IMG/VR virus record: IMGVR_UViG_3300042373_001362
Span: 62,001-126,000 of that record
Length of the DNA: 64,000 nucleotides
Origin: a virus
Reading direction: 5' to 3' (one strand)
Shown piece by piece: positions 45,967 through 53,927 of this stretch (its first letter is position 1; every line of letters begins with the position of its first letter). The notes under the pieces are model-generated. The model was not told the DNA's origin and ran no database searches. It was given only the letters and a program-made list of their open reading frames with translations. The translations under genes and the position numbers were made by a program.

Positions 45967-46804
45967 TGTTGTCCGTGCTAACGAACTCCAAATCTGCGCT
46001 TCTGTCGGTGATGCTCATAAACAATGCGCCGTGATGCTTATTTGACAAGAAAGCAGAGCCCTCTACGGGTGTCCTGACACGACGTAAATCTTTTCCACCA
46101 GTGCCGACAACGAACTGAACAGGCTGTGTGTCAAATCGTTCGTAATGATGGTCGTGTCCACTCAGCAGGACATCAACACCATACTGAGTCATCAGGTCAA
46201 AAGAGTCCTTCATAAACTTGGAAGAACCGTGAACTCCTGACGAGTATCTAGGGTGATGGGCCATCACAACAACACACCTCGATGCGTTCTTTTGTAGTTC
46301 CGACTCGAGCCATAAGTATTGGTCTGAGCCTTTTCCACAATAAACGAACCGACACTCATCATTCGTGTTCATTACCACGGCAACCCAATCGCTGTTGATG
46401 TCGAAAGAGTAATACCCAGGCTTCGGATACTTCACCCACGTCGCATAGTAACCACGAGCCCCGGCTTCTGCGTACTCGTGGTTGCCAGCAACAGGTTTGG
46501 CAATAGGTATCAGGTCAGACCAAATGGGCGCAAAGTTCTCTTGGAAGTTCTTGATTGTATGACTTTGATACTGAATGTCCCCTAGAAGGAACAGGTGGTC
46601 GGGTTGTCTACTACGAACGACAGAAGCAACATCTGCGTCTACGCAAGGATACTTTCCACTGTTTCGCTGTGTTTTTGAGCAGGAAATGTCACCAACAGAA
46701 GCAACAATCACGGGTTCAGGCTTTGTCTCAATGGTTGTTGTAGTCGGGGAGTTGTTTGAGCAGGCGTACAGAAAGACGATAAACGCACTCATAATCTTTT
46801 TCAT
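45935..46804 (-). CDS. Secreted metallophosphoesterase lipoprotein
   Basis: 289 residues from ATG 46804. Signal MKKIMSAFIVFLYACS ends in a lipobox-like LYAC. The calcineurin-type motifs are in order: VGDISC, LLGDIQ, AGNHEYAE, VMAHHPRY, LSGHDHHYER. It resembles purple-acid-phosphatase-like enzymes and would act outside the membrane on phosphate esters. Rare in phages; possibly acquired from a host. Confidence 0.8.
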   Translation of the reverse strand: MKKIMSAFIVFLYACSNNSPTTTTIETKPEPVIVASVGDISCSKTQRNSGKYPCVDADVASVVRSRQPDHLFLLGDIQYQSHTIKNFQENFAPIWSDLIPIAKPVAGNHEYAEAGARGYYATWVKYPKPGYYSFDINSDWVAVVMNTNDECRFVYCGKGSDQYLWLESELQKNASRCVVVMAHHPRYSSGVHGSSKFMKDSFDLMTQYGVDVLLSGHDHHYERFDTQPVQFVVGTGGKDLRRVRTPVEGSAFLSNKHHGALFMSITDRSADLEFVSTDNIVVDKTTITC

Positions 46805-46805
46805 C

Positions 46806-47414
46806 TCAGAACCAAGCCTTTTTGATAGTACGAGCAATGTATTTTGCTCTTAGTTTTGACCCAGTGCTACCGTAGTGAACTCCGTCAGGATTTAGCAAGC
46901 CCCTGTTCTTTGTGATAACTTTGTCCCAGTAGATAATAGAAAAACCGTATTTATCCGACTTTTTCTCCAACATTGCGTTCCAGTTACGGGCTGACGGGTT
47001 GTTTTTCTTGCCCTTCCACACTGTCACCCAAGCAACTTTCATTCCTTTGAGTTCCCTCATTACGGAAGCAACACGAGTTCCGACATCTTGATACTTCCAA
47101 GCAGGGCTGTCGTTTGTTCCCAATGCGATTACCCAGCAGGTATTTTGGTCAGACCTTTTCTTCCAATACTTCACAGCCTCTAAGCCAGTGTGCCTATCGT
47201 TAGGCAACTTACTCAACACTGAGCGACTGCCGTGAGCAGAGATAACAGCGTTCGGGTATCCGAGTTTCTTGTATTCCTTTTGTTGGAACTCTCGGGAATG
47301 GACACTGAGCGAGTCTCCAATGTGGACAATGTTTGAGCAACCGTCTGTGGCTCTTGCTTGCTGAGGGATAGCGATAGCAGTGACAATAAGTGCTGAGAGT
47401 AGAAGCTTCTTCAT
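46806..47414 (-). CDS. Secreted SGNH/GDSL-type hydrolase
   Basis: 202 residues from ATG 47414; the reading continues further upstream but the signal peptide MKKLLLSALIVTAIAIPQQARA fixes the start. HIGDSLSVHS, IALGTNDSPAW and NPDGVHYG give the Ser, Asn and Asp/His blocks of SGNH hydrolases. It probably removes acyl groups from a cell-envelope glycan or lipid. Starts one base before the phosphoesterase, with which it forms an exported pair. Confidence 0.75.
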   Translation of the reverse strand: MKKLLLSALIVTAIAIPQQARATDGCSNIVHIGDSLSVHSREFQQKEYKKLGYPNAVISAHGSRSVLSKLPNDRHTGLEAVKYWKKRSDQNTCWVIALGTNDSPAWKYQDVGTRVASVMRELKGMKVAWVTVWKGKKNNPSARNWNAMLEKKSDKYGFSIIYWDKVITKNRGLLNPDGVHYGSTGSKLRAKYIARTIKKAWF

Positions 47415-47437
47415 TCCGGGCCCCGTTCCTAGTAGAT

Positions 47438-47479
47438 AAGACGGCAGAGCCCTAGTCCGAACACAGGCTCTACCGTCTT
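47438..47479. terminator. Hairpin, likely terminator
   Basis: AAGACGGCAGAGCC at 47438-47451 pairs with GGCTCTACCGTCTT at 47466-47479 with one G-T pair. It ends the small gene at 47521-47724 on the minus strand. Confidence 0.6.
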
Positions 47480-47520
47480 GATGTGACAGGCTACTAAGGG
47501 AAGGCTGGTCTGCCAACCCC

Positions 47521-47724
47521 TTAGAAGTTGGCTCGGGGGACTTGTGCGCCACACGCATACTCGGCAACACGACCCCACGGACGGCAGTCACAGTAGACAC
47601 AACGGTCAAACTGAGGGTCAAAGTAGTGAGTGTTGTAGTTTTCCGACTTTTCTGCGTCCGACCCCGAAAAAGGGACAGGGGCATTGACGGTAGTAGGGGC
47701 AAGGATTTCGCTGTTTGTTTCCAT
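47521..47724 (-). CDS. Small Cys-containing protein
   Basis: 67 residues, leaderless. N-terminal METNSE is typical of genes behind the family promoter. CVYCDCRPWG may bind zinc. No family recognised. Confidence 0.65.
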   Translation of the reverse strand: METNSEILAPTTVNAPVPFSGSDAEKSENYNTHYFDPQFDRCVYCDCRPWGRVAEYACGAQVPRANF

Positions 47725-47730
47725 ACCTAA

Positions 47731-47760
47731 ATCTTAGACAAACCCACCCATACCCGACAA
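47731..47760 (-). promoter_or_regulatory. Family promoter, leaderless
   Basis: TTGTCG, 18-base spacer with GGGTGGG, TAAGAT; ATG six bases on. Divergent from the DUF932 gene. Confidence 0.8.
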
Positions 47761-47780
47761 GTTTCACTACGGGCAGGTAG

Positions 47781-47813
47781 TTGGGACTATGATGAGTTCA
47801 GATAAATCTATCC
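47781..47813 (+). promoter_or_regulatory. Putative promoter and operator of the DUF932 gene
   Basis: TTGGGA at 47781, 16 bases, TAAATC at 47803, overlapped by an AGATAAATCTATCC motif at 47800-47813 like those around the LexA-type gene. Suggests repression by that protein. Confidence 0.4.
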
Positions 47814-47839
47814 ATACGGATAGGAAGGACACACGGAAA

Positions 47840-48865
47840 ATGGCACACGAACTAGAGTTTGACCGTAAGGGCTTGGCGAAAATGGCTTACGCTGACCGAG
47901 AAGTGCCGTGGCACAGGCTAGGAACGCCTATGAAGGGCTTACAGACGGCTGAGGCAATGCTGGCAGCAGCACAGGCTGACTATGACGTAGTTCTTGCCAA
48001 AGTTGCCGTAGTAGACGACGAAGGCAACTTCATCACCAACCCTGACGGGACTCCTGTGCTGGTGGACGACAGCCGTGCCACAGTCCGAGTGAACCCTGAC
48101 GGCTCATTTGACGGATTGTCCACAGTTGGGACAAGGTATGTAGTCCAACAGAACCGTGAGTGCCTTGAGTACGCCCTCGCCATTGTGGGTGCGTCTAAGG
48201 GTGACGCAGTTGTGGACACTTGTGGAGTTCTCCACGGTGGGCGTGAGTTCTTTTCATCTATTGACTTGGGTGGTCTAATCATTGACCCCAAGGGAGTGAA
48301 TGACAAGATTGAGCGTTACCTGCTTGTTCGCAATGGTCACGATGGCAAGACAGCGATTACTTTCGCAAACACAAGCATTCGTGCCGTTTGTAAAAATACC
48401 GTTATCGCTGGAATGAACAATGCTCAACGGGTATTCACGGCTCGCCATACAAGAAATGTGGAAACTGCTCTCGCAGAGGCTCAAAGCATTCTCAACATCT
48501 CAACCGAGTGGGCTAAGTCGTTCAGCGCAACAGCCGAGAAAATGTTGTCAATCCCGATGAGTTTGAGTTCAGCAAGAATGGACACGCTTATCGGTGCTCT
48601 CTATCCCGAAAAGCCCCAAGAAACCGACAGACAAAAGCGCAATAGGGACAACATAACTATGACCATTCGTGCTCTCTATCAGACAGAAAGAAACTCTGCT
48701 GGATACGGAGACAACGGCTGGTCTGCTTACAACGCTGTCGTGGAATACCTTGACCACTACCGAGACGGTGGAGTTACGGAACGGGCGATTGCGTCTATGG
48801 ACGCAAACTCATCAGTCACACACAAGAAGATAAAAGCCCAAGAAGTTATCTTGTCATTCGCTTGA
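47840..48865 (+). CDS. DUF932 phage/plasmid protein
   Basis: 341 residues from ATG 47840 (MAHELEF is the usual start of the family; earlier in-frame ATGs lack a site). DREVPWHRLGTPM, QNRECLEYALAIVG, CGVLHGGREFF and NTSIRAVCKNT are family landmarks. DUF932 proteins occur on phages and plasmids; their function is uncertain, with links to DNA maintenance proposed. Confidence 0.85.
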   Translation: MAHELEFDRKGLAKMAYADREVPWHRLGTPMKGLQTAEAMLAAAQADYDVVLAKVAVVDDEGNFITNPDGTPVLVDDSRATVRVNPDGSFDGLSTVGTRYVVQQNRECLEYALAIVGASKGDAVVDTCGVLHGGREFFSSIDLGGLIIDPKGVNDKIERYLLVRNGHDGKTAITFANTSIRAVCKNTVIAGMNNAQRVFTARHTRNVETALAEAQSILNISTEWAKSFSATAEKMLSIPMSLSSARMDTLIGALYPEKPQETDRQKRNRDNITMTIRALYQTERNSAGYGDNGWSAYNAVVEYLDHYRDGGVTERAIASMDANSSVTHKKIKAQEVILSFA

Positions 48866-48911
48866 CACACCCACGGGTTATCATTGTTGTACGGACTGAA
48901 GGGACGGAACA

Positions 48912-49397
48912 ATGGATTTCTTTGATGAAGAAGACGACGAAACGTTCGCAAGCCCCGAGGAGCTCGCTGTCTGGCTGAGCGAGTTTATGGCTCAAACATC
49001 AGACGCAGAAGTAATGTACCGAAACCACTTCTGTACTATGATTGCTAACCGTGTCTATGACGAGTTCGGACACGAAGGCCTGTGCGAACTGATGATAGCA
49101 ATGGACAAGAAGGCTGGCTGGATTTCGGACATCATCATTGAGAACAATGACCTCGATGAAATACTGTTCAAGAAGTACGGCGTGTATGACCACAACATTG
49201 TCTCAAAAGCTCGCAAAACAGAAGCCGTTCAGGAAATGAACACAAAGATTTGGAAGTTACGCCGTAAGTACGCCAAAGCAATAGTGGACGAGCTGATGGT
49301 AGCCCCGTCTGACCCCACCCCGATTGACCCACTGCTAGAAGAACAAGAGACGCAAAAGCCCACCGACAGCGACAACGGTGGGACTTCTACGGAGTAG
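48912..49397 (+). CDS. Hypothetical protein
   Basis: 161 residues with GAAGGGA upstream of the ATG. Acidic N-terminus, helical middle, Thr/Pro-rich tail. Lies 46 bases after the DUF932 gene and probably shares its transcript. No family recognised. Confidence 0.6.
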   Translation: MDFFDEEDDETFASPEELAVWLSEFMAQTSDAEVMYRNHFCTMIANRVYDEFGHEGLCELMIAMDKKAGWISDIIIENNDLDEILFKKYGVYDHNIVSKARKTEAVQEMNTKIWKLRRKYAKAIVDELMVAPSDPTPIDPLLEEQETQKPTDSDNGGTSTE

Positions 49398-49442
49398 ACA
49401 ACGGGGGGCGTTGCCTGCTCAGATTTGTGAGGTTGCGACTAT

Positions 49443-49676
49443 TTAGTAGTCGTCATCATCACCCCAGCCGATACCAGCAAGGGCGTTAGCGTCAGCCCAG
49501 CCGTCAGTTTCGTACGGCTCCGTACTGTCATCACGGACAACGCAGTCGCAGTCATCTTCACATTCGCAGTCTTGCTCCCACTCACAAGCACCCTCGTGCT
49601 CAAACTCCAAGTCGCAATTTACGCAATACGACATAATGTAGGGGGCAGTTTCGGCAATTTCGCTGTTCATTTCCAT
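49443..49676 (-). CDS. Small Cys-rich acidic protein
   Basis: 77 residues from ATG 49676, placed by the promoter; a GTG two codons earlier would lie before the predicted transcript start. YCVNCDLEFEHEGACEWEQ and a CECEDDCDC run suggest metal binding. Confidence 0.65.
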   Translation of the reverse strand: MEMNSEIAETAPYIMSYCVNCDLEFEHEGACEWEQDCECEDDCDCVVRDDSTEPYETDGWADANALAGIGWGDDDDY

Positions 49677-49682
49677 ACACAC

Positions 49683-49712
49683 AGATTAGCAAGACCCACC
49701 CCAGCCCGACAA
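49683..49712 (-). promoter_or_regulatory. Family promoter, leaderless
   Basis: TTGTCG, 18-base spacer with GGGTGGG, TAATCT; ATG six bases on. Confidence 0.85.
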
Positions 49713-49716
49713 GTTT

Positions 49717-51627
49717 CTACATTCCCATCAGGTCAAACAGCAGTTGTGCTGTATCTACATCATCTACGGGTGAACCACCGTCTACAGCCCTATTGACCAC
49801 GCTTCTCTTGCGTTCTATGAGGGAATAGATTTCCTCATCTATCGTGCCGTCTGTGAGTAGATAGGTAGCCACCACGCTTCCCTTCTGCCCTAATCTGTGG
49901 CATCGTGAGTATGTTTGGTCTACATCAGCAGGCGTCCACGGTAGTTCCACGAATAAGACATCTTGCGCCGATGTCAGCGTGTGACCCGTCTTGGCTGCCT
50001 GAATGGACAGCACGATAACCGGGGCTTCCTCTACCGGCAGCGTTTGGAACTTCTTCTTCTGTTCCTCTACTTCCTCAACGCTCATTCCACCCTGAATGCG
50101 TAGGTTGCCGAACTTCATTGCTAACTCATCAACAATGTCTCTGTGATGGGCAGCGATTACAACTTTCTTTCCATCTTCTATTCGCTGCTTTACCCATTCT
50201 TCTACTACGGGCATCTTTGCTCTTGCTGACAACCTTCGCAGCACAGACAAGCGAACTAAATGTTCGTTGCTTTCTGCTTTGATGCGAGCAACAACGGCAG
50301 CAGACCCTACGGGTTCTCCAAGTTCTCTCGCTATTTCCTTTGCTCTGTCAATGAGATACTGAATAATGTCTACTTCTGCTTTTTTGTATTCTTTCATCGC
50401 AGCAGCACTTCCCTCAACCAATACGGGGCTGTGGATGACAGGGGGCAGTTCCGATAGCACTTGGTCTTTTGTTCTCCTGATGTAGCAAACACCACGAAGC
50501 CGTTCGTTTAGTTCGTCAAGGTGTGAATGTCCACTGATGTTCCATTGACCGAAGCTGTCCTGAAAAGCGTTACAGTAACGCCGATAAAAGCCCCACAAAC
50601 CACCGAATTCTTTTAGTTTCCCAAGAATGTCGAGTTGTGATGCGTACTCTGACGGGCGATTAGTAACGGGTGTTCCTGTTAGACAAAGAACAATTCCGTC
50701 TTTTGGTGCGCTTTTAGCAATCTTTTGTGCGCTTTTGGTTCTCTGTGCTGTAACAGTTTTACAGTAATGGCTTTCGTCAAATACATAGGAACGATGTTTA
50801 GACAACTCTTTTTCCCATTTGGTAATGTTGCTGTATCCAACGACAACGACATCATAAGTTCCACTTTCGGGGAATTCTTTTCTGTTCGTTACAACCGAAA
50901 CTCTCCGACTAGGAAGCCAACGGGCGTATTCAGCTTGCCAATTGAGAACAAGAGAAGGTGGGCAAACAACGACTGCTGGGTAACTATCCATAACATACTC
51001 AACGGTGGCAATGGCTTGGAGAGTTTTGCCTAGACCCATTTCATCAGCAATAAAAGTTCTGCGAGCATTGGAAGCGTAAGCAACGCCTGCCCTCTGATAA
51101 GGAAGAAGTTCTGCCGTTAGTGACGGAATAGAAATCTCAGCATCTACTGAGCGAGAAGCCTCAATGAGAGCATTTAGATTATTTGTGACATTCTCTGAAC
51201 ACGACCTTAGTTCATCGGACACCTCAATGTCAAAGTATTCAGCCCACCTGATGACATCATTCGCCGATGTCAACGGGGCCCTCCACGCCTTCTTGGTTGC
51301 GTTCCAAGTGATAGACGGTATTTTCTTGACGCTGTTGATGACTACCTTCTCATACGGGAATGTAATAAAAATCCAATCGCCTTCTAGCCAAATGGAATTG
51401 ACAGCTTTCCTAACCGGTGGGGTGATTAGCAGTATCTCTGTATCAACCTCTATGTCGTGCTTTATTGCGAAAGCTCTTGCTTCGGACATAGAGGTAACCG
51501 GAACTCTCCATACCTTTGAGACCTTGTCCCATTTAGCCCCTGCGATTTTTTTGACCTCATCAACTTGGTCTTTGTCGTAGGGAAAATCGAGAATTATTTG
51601 GTCGTCTACAAGTCTTGCCGTGCTCAT
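49717..51627 (-). CDS. SNF2-family helicase with two HARP-like repeats
   Basis: 636 residues. The N-terminus carries two tandem copies of a HARP-like unit: FPYDKDQVDEVKKI...WRVPVTS (about 15-60) and FPYEKVVINSVKKI...WRAPLTS (about 90-135), as in SMARCAL1 proteins that rewind stalled forks. The ATPase follows: Walker A DEMGLGKT at 195-202, DESH at 284-287, and motif VI RCHRLGQKGSV near the C-terminus. It would remodel forks or anneal DNA. Its stop lies four bases beyond the -35 box of the 49676 promoter. Confidence 0.88.
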   Translation of the reverse strand: MSTARLVDDQIILDFPYDKDQVDEVKKIAGAKWDKVSKVWRVPVTSMSEARAFAIKHDIEVDTEILLITPPVRKAVNSIWLEGDWIFITFPYEKVVINSVKKIPSITWNATKKAWRAPLTSANDVIRWAEYFDIEVSDELRSCSENVTNNLNALIEASRSVDAEISIPSLTAELLPYQRAGVAYASNARRTFIADEMGLGKTLQAIATVEYVMDSYPAVVVCPPSLVLNWQAEYARWLPSRRVSVVTNRKEFPESGTYDVVVVGYSNITKWEKELSKHRSYVFDESHYCKTVTAQRTKSAQKIAKSAPKDGIVLCLTGTPVTNRPSEYASQLDILGKLKEFGGLWGFYRRYCNAFQDSFGQWNISGHSHLDELNERLRGVCYIRRTKDQVLSELPPVIHSPVLVEGSAAAMKEYKKAEVDIIQYLIDRAKEIARELGEPVGSAAVVARIKAESNEHLVRLSVLRRLSARAKMPVVEEWVKQRIEDGKKVVIAAHHRDIVDELAMKFGNLRIQGGMSVEEVEEQKKKFQTLPVEEAPVIVLSIQAAKTGHTLTSAQDVLFVELPWTPADVDQTYSRCHRLGQKGSVVATYLLTDGTIDEEIYSLIERKRSVVNRAVDGGSPVDDVDTAQLLFDLMGM

Positions 51628-51663
51628 TGCTATTATTCTACTCTCTGAAACAAAGGAGAGCGA

Positions 51664-51912
51664 ATGCCCTTAGAACAAGAACCAACGGTAGAAAGTCTCA
51701 GCAAGAGAATTGACGAGCTCGAGCAAATCGTCAAGCAACTCAAGACAACTATCGAGAGAATGGAAAGCTCTACAAAGAAGCTTCCGGTAATTCCACAAAT
51801 TTCTATTCCCGGCTCACTTGGTGACAACACTCTGTCTATTGGCAAAAGACAAGCGACACTCCACGAGAACGAGCAACGCCTAGCGTGGGAACGAGCAACC
51901 GGGGCTCAGTAG
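51664..51912 (+). CDS. Small coiled-coil protein
   Basis: 82 residues behind AAAGGAGAG. Residues 8-38 form a leucine-zipper-like coiled coil (SLSKRIDELEQIVKQLKTTI). Divergent from the SNF2 gene. Confidence 0.6.
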   Translation: MPLEQEPTVESLSKRIDELEQIVKQLKTTIERMESSTKKLPVIPQISIPGSLGDNTLSIGKRQATLHENEQRLAWERATGAQ

Positions 51913-51922
51913 AAAGTAGAGT

Positions 51923-51967
51923 GCCACAGAACTAGGGGAACAGCGACGAAAACCCTAGCCCTGTGGC
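51923..51967. terminator. Hairpin between convergent genes
   Basis: GCCACAG..CTAGGG (51923-51937) pairs with CCCTAG..CTGTGGC (ending 51967), with a two-base internal loop. Likely two-way terminator. Confidence 0.6.
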
Positions 51968-51983
51968 AGACCGAACTCTATCA

Positions 51984-52499
51984 TTAGCAGATAGAGAAAC
52001 CCCCACACTCTGAGAGAAACTCAGCAAACTGCGAGACATTCTCAACATTGAACGGATAGTGCGAAGCCCACGATTCTTTTGTGCCCACTCCGTCACAAGC
52101 GTTACACCAACCGTGTGTGCGACCTGTAAGAATCTGAACCTCTACCGATAGTTCACGCTCAGGATGTCCAGACTCAATGCCTAGTGCGTCTCTGCGTATT
52201 CCAGTCGCTTCACACAAAGCGCAATCCTCACGGGGAAGGTTTGCTATGTATTCGTAGTAAGACTGCTGATGAGCAAGAGCCCCACCATTTTCTATTTCCT
52301 CACGGAGAATGTTTGCCAACTCCAATGAGCCTTCCTCATCTAGTCCTTCTCCGTCATTGGTATGACCACTCACTTCACTACATAGGTGAGGTGCGACTAT
52401 TTCGCAATAATCCCACAGTGGTCGCCACCACCAAACATTGTTACGAAAATACTCACCCTTCTCGCTTGAAGGATTCTGTCCGTAAACATCCATACCCAT
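51984..52499 (-). CDS. Conserved small actinophage protein (MGMDVYG type)
   Basis: 171 residues from ATG 52499, chosen because the family promoter would start transcription downstream of the earlier ATG at 52538, and GAGAGGAAAAG lies before 52499. MGMDVYGQNPSSEKGEYF then NNVWWWRPLWDYC is a common opening in actinobacterial phage proteins. CALCEATG and CNACDGVG give two CxxC pairs. Function unknown. Confidence 0.7.
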   Translation of the reverse strand: MGMDVYGQNPSSEKGEYFRNNVWWWRPLWDYCEIVAPHLCSEVSGHTNDGEGLDEEGSLELANILREEIENGGALAHQQSYYEYIANLPREDCALCEATGIRRDALGIESGHPERELSVEVQILTGRTHGWCNACDGVGTKESWASHYPFNVENVSQFAEFLSECGGFSIC

Positions 52500-52534
52500 A
52501 GTCGCTTTTCCTCTCGGCTCGCTTGTTTCTCTCA

Positions 52535-52564
52535 ACATTATCTCAACCCACCCTCAACCGACAA
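52535..52564 (-). promoter_or_regulatory. Family promoter with short leader
   Basis: TTGTCG, 18-base spacer with GGGTGGG, TAATGT. Transcript begins with an ACAAGCGA-containing leader and a ribosome binding site. Confidence 0.8.
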
Positions 52565-52566
52565 AT

Positions 52567-52598
52567 CTTTATCTGTGAGGCGGGGCTCACAGATAAAG
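52567..52598. repeat. Conserved-loop hairpin
   Basis: Arms CTTTATCTGTGAG and CTCACAGATAAAG, 13 perfect pairs, loop GCGGGG (CCCCGC on the minus strand). Directly precedes the 52535-52564 promoter. Confidence 0.8.
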
Positions 52599-52633
52599 AA
52601 GCACTCAGTGTCGGGGGGTGACACTGAGTGCTT
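52599..52633. terminator. Hairpin after a small gene
   Basis: AAGCACTCAGTGTC pairs perfectly with GACACTGAGTGCTT around a GGGGGGT loop, 20 bases after the stop of the 52654-52806 gene. Confidence 0.7.
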
Positions 52634-52653
52634 ACTGGAGAGAATTGCTGGGG

Positions 52654-52806
52654 CTAAACGCCCTTGGCGATGAGCAGGTCTATCAAGACGACGAGACGCT
52701 GGGCGTCCATCTCGCTCTTTGTGATTCTGCCACGCTTGAGCTGGTCGTCCAACTTCTCCAACTGGAGAAGGGCTTGTTCTATTGGGGATGTCGCTGTTGT
52801 TTCCAT
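52654..52806 (-). CDS. Small helical protein
   Basis: 50 residues, leaderless; starts METTAT like many genes of this promoter family. EQALLQLEKLDDQLKRG then ITKSEMDAQRLVVLIDLLI is amphipathic helix. Placed by its promoter and terminator. Confidence 0.65.
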   Translation of the reverse strand: METTATSPIEQALLQLEKLDDQLKRGRITKSEMDAQRLVVLIDLLIAKGV

Positions 52807-52812
52807 AAGAAC

Positions 52813-52842
52813 AGCCTAGCATCACCCACCCCAGGCCGACAA
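52813..52842 (-). promoter_or_regulatory. Family promoter, leaderless, abutting parS
   Basis: TTGTCG, 18-base spacer with GGGTGGG, TAGGCT; ATG six bases on. Its -35 box touches the parS palindrome. Confidence 0.8.
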
Positions 52843-52860
52843 TGTTTCACGTGAAACATT
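52841..52860. promoter_or_regulatory. parS: parS centromere site (ParB binding)
   Basis: A perfect 20-base palindrome containing TGTTTCACGTGAAACA (52843-52858), identical to the conserved bacterial parS sequence bound by chromosomal ParB. It lies between two divergent family promoters. No parA or parB gene is in the window. Confidence 0.85.
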
Positions 52861-52899
52861 TTGCCCGACAAGAGCCCCGATGGCTAACTTGTCGGGCAA
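52861..52899. repeat. Conserved-loop hairpin overlapping a -35 box
   Basis: TTGCCCGACAAG pairs with CTTGTCGGGCAA, 12 pairs; loop begins AGCCCCG. The right arm contains the -35 TTGTCG of the next promoter. Confidence 0.75.
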
Positions 52900-52918
52900 G
52901 GGTGGGTCGGAGTAAGGT
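52889..52918 (+). promoter_or_regulatory. Family promoter, leaderless
   Basis: TTGTCG, 18-base spacer with GGGTGGG, TAAGGT; ATG at 52925. Confidence 0.85.
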
Positions 52919-52924
52919 GGAGGT

Positions 52925-53089
52925 ATGAACACGGCACCAGAAAAACTGACCAACCACCAAATGCTCAACAAGATTGAGGAAGTGATGAACTCCTTCGAGC
53001 ATCGCCAAGACTGGAGCGACACGGACAGGAAGGTCTTCCTCAGCCTCCACGAGGCTTGGAAGGCACTCGCTGAAGCAGTCGCCCTCTAG
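52925..53089 (+). CDS. Small helical protein
   Basis: 54 residues, leaderless. Helical throughout (MLNKIEEVMNSFEHRQDWSD). Lacks the usual AACAGCG motif after the start. Terminator follows six bases after the stop. Confidence 0.65.
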   Translation: MNTAPEKLTNHQMLNKIEEVMNSFEHRQDWSDTDRKVFLSLHEAWKALAEAVAL

Positions 53090-53094
53090 GAAGT

Positions 53095-53122
53095 GAACGC
53101 CCCTCCAGTGGGGGCGTTCTTT
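53095..53122 (+). terminator. Rho-independent terminator
   Basis: GAACGCCCC at 53095-53103 pairs with GGGGCGTTC at 53111-53119, followed by TTT. It shares TTC (53117-53119) with the next hairpin, so both cannot form fully at once. Confidence 0.8.
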
Positions 53123-53151
53123 CTACGCAAGCCCCGTTTGCGTAGAAAGAA
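53117..53151. repeat. Conserved-loop hairpin
   Basis: TTCTTTCTACGCAA pairs with TTGCGTAGAAAGAA, 14 perfect pairs; loop GCCCCGT. Confidence 0.8.
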
Positions 53152-53165
53152 CGCTTGTGGCTGAT

Positions 53166-53195
53166 TTGTCGGCTAAGGGTGGGTCGGTGTAAGGT
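53166..53195 (+). promoter_or_regulatory. Family promoter, leaderless
   Basis: TTGTCG, 18-base spacer with GGGTGGG, TAAGGT; ATG at 53202. Confidence 0.87.
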
Positions 53196-53201
53196 TTGGG
53201 T

Positions 53202-53510
53202 ATGGAAACAACAGCGACAACAAAAGCAGCAATCATCGCAGAGTGGTACGACAACCGCTTCGGTGCGGAAGTGTTCGGAGCACTCATCAACATTCTCCGT
53301 CTCGCAGGAGCAACGGAGTTCACAATCCCAACCGCTTGGCTTGACTTTCAGCCCAACGGTCGGGAAGGCGAGATTGCTTTCCGCTTCGCCCACACGCTCT
53401 CTTGGGAGAACGGTGAGACAGCACCAGTCATCAAGGCTCTCCGTGAAGTAGCCCGTATCAAGTCGGTGGATTGGGACACAGACGCTCCGAGAGATTGGGA
53501 CTACGACTAG
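53202..53510 (+). CDS. Hypothetical protein
   Basis: 102 residues, leaderless (METTATT). Compact alpha/beta look: GAEVFGALINILRLAGATEF then IAFRFAHTLSWENG. No family recognised. Confidence 0.65.
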   Translation: METTATTKAAIIAEWYDNRFGAEVFGALINILRLAGATEFTIPTAWLDFQPNGREGEIAFRFAHTLSWENGETAPVIKALREVARIKSVDWDTDAPRDWDYD

Positions 53511-53517
53511 TCCCAAC

Positions 53518-53547
53518 TTGTCGGCTAAGGGTGGGGTGAACTAAGGT
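53518..53547 (+). promoter_or_regulatory. Family promoter, leaderless
   Basis: TTGTCG, 18-base spacer with GGGTGGG, TAAGGT. Lies seven bases after the previous stop with no hairpin between. Confidence 0.87.
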
Positions 53548-53553
53548 ATGGGT

Positions 53554-53751
53554 ATGACATCAACAGCGAAATGGATTAGCGAACTCCCAACAGTAGAGGA
53601 GTGCGACAAGGAGATTGCTCGCCTCTCTTACTGGCTGGAAACAAAGCGATACGAGATGAGCGCACGAGAGGCAGTTGCCCTCGCTGACCGTATTCGGACT
53701 TGGGAGAAAAAGCGCATTTGGGCGAGACGCTACGGAAAGTGTGACTACTGA
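53554..53751 (+). CDS. Small hypothetical protein
   Basis: 65 residues. ATG 53554 obeys the six-base rule; ATG 53548 is two codons earlier. MTSTAKW start, then acidic and basic helices. It overlaps the next gene (ATGA). Confidence 0.6.
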   Translation: MTSTAKWISELPTVEECDKEIARLSYWLETKRYEMSAREAVALADRIRTWEKKRIWARRYGKCDY

Positions 53752-53927
53752 TGAAGAAGTACAGCGCAACAATCTCTCTGTTCATTGACGAGTTTGAGGC
53801 AGAGGACAGAGAGAGTGCTAGGGCGATTGTCGGCAAATACATTGACCACCTCATTGACATTTGTGAGGTCAATGAGGGCGAACTCACTTGGGGTGGGGTA
53901 GACGAGTCAATAGAAGAAGAACAGTAA
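53751..53927 (+). CDS. Small hypothetical protein
   Basis: 58 residues, start overlapping the previous stop. MKKYSATISLFIDEFEAEDR then ARAIVGKYIDHL suggests a beta-alpha unit. Ends in acidic residues. Confidence 0.6.
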   Translation: MKKYSATISLFIDEFEAEDRESARAIVGKYIDHLIDICEVNEGELTWGGVDESIEEEQ

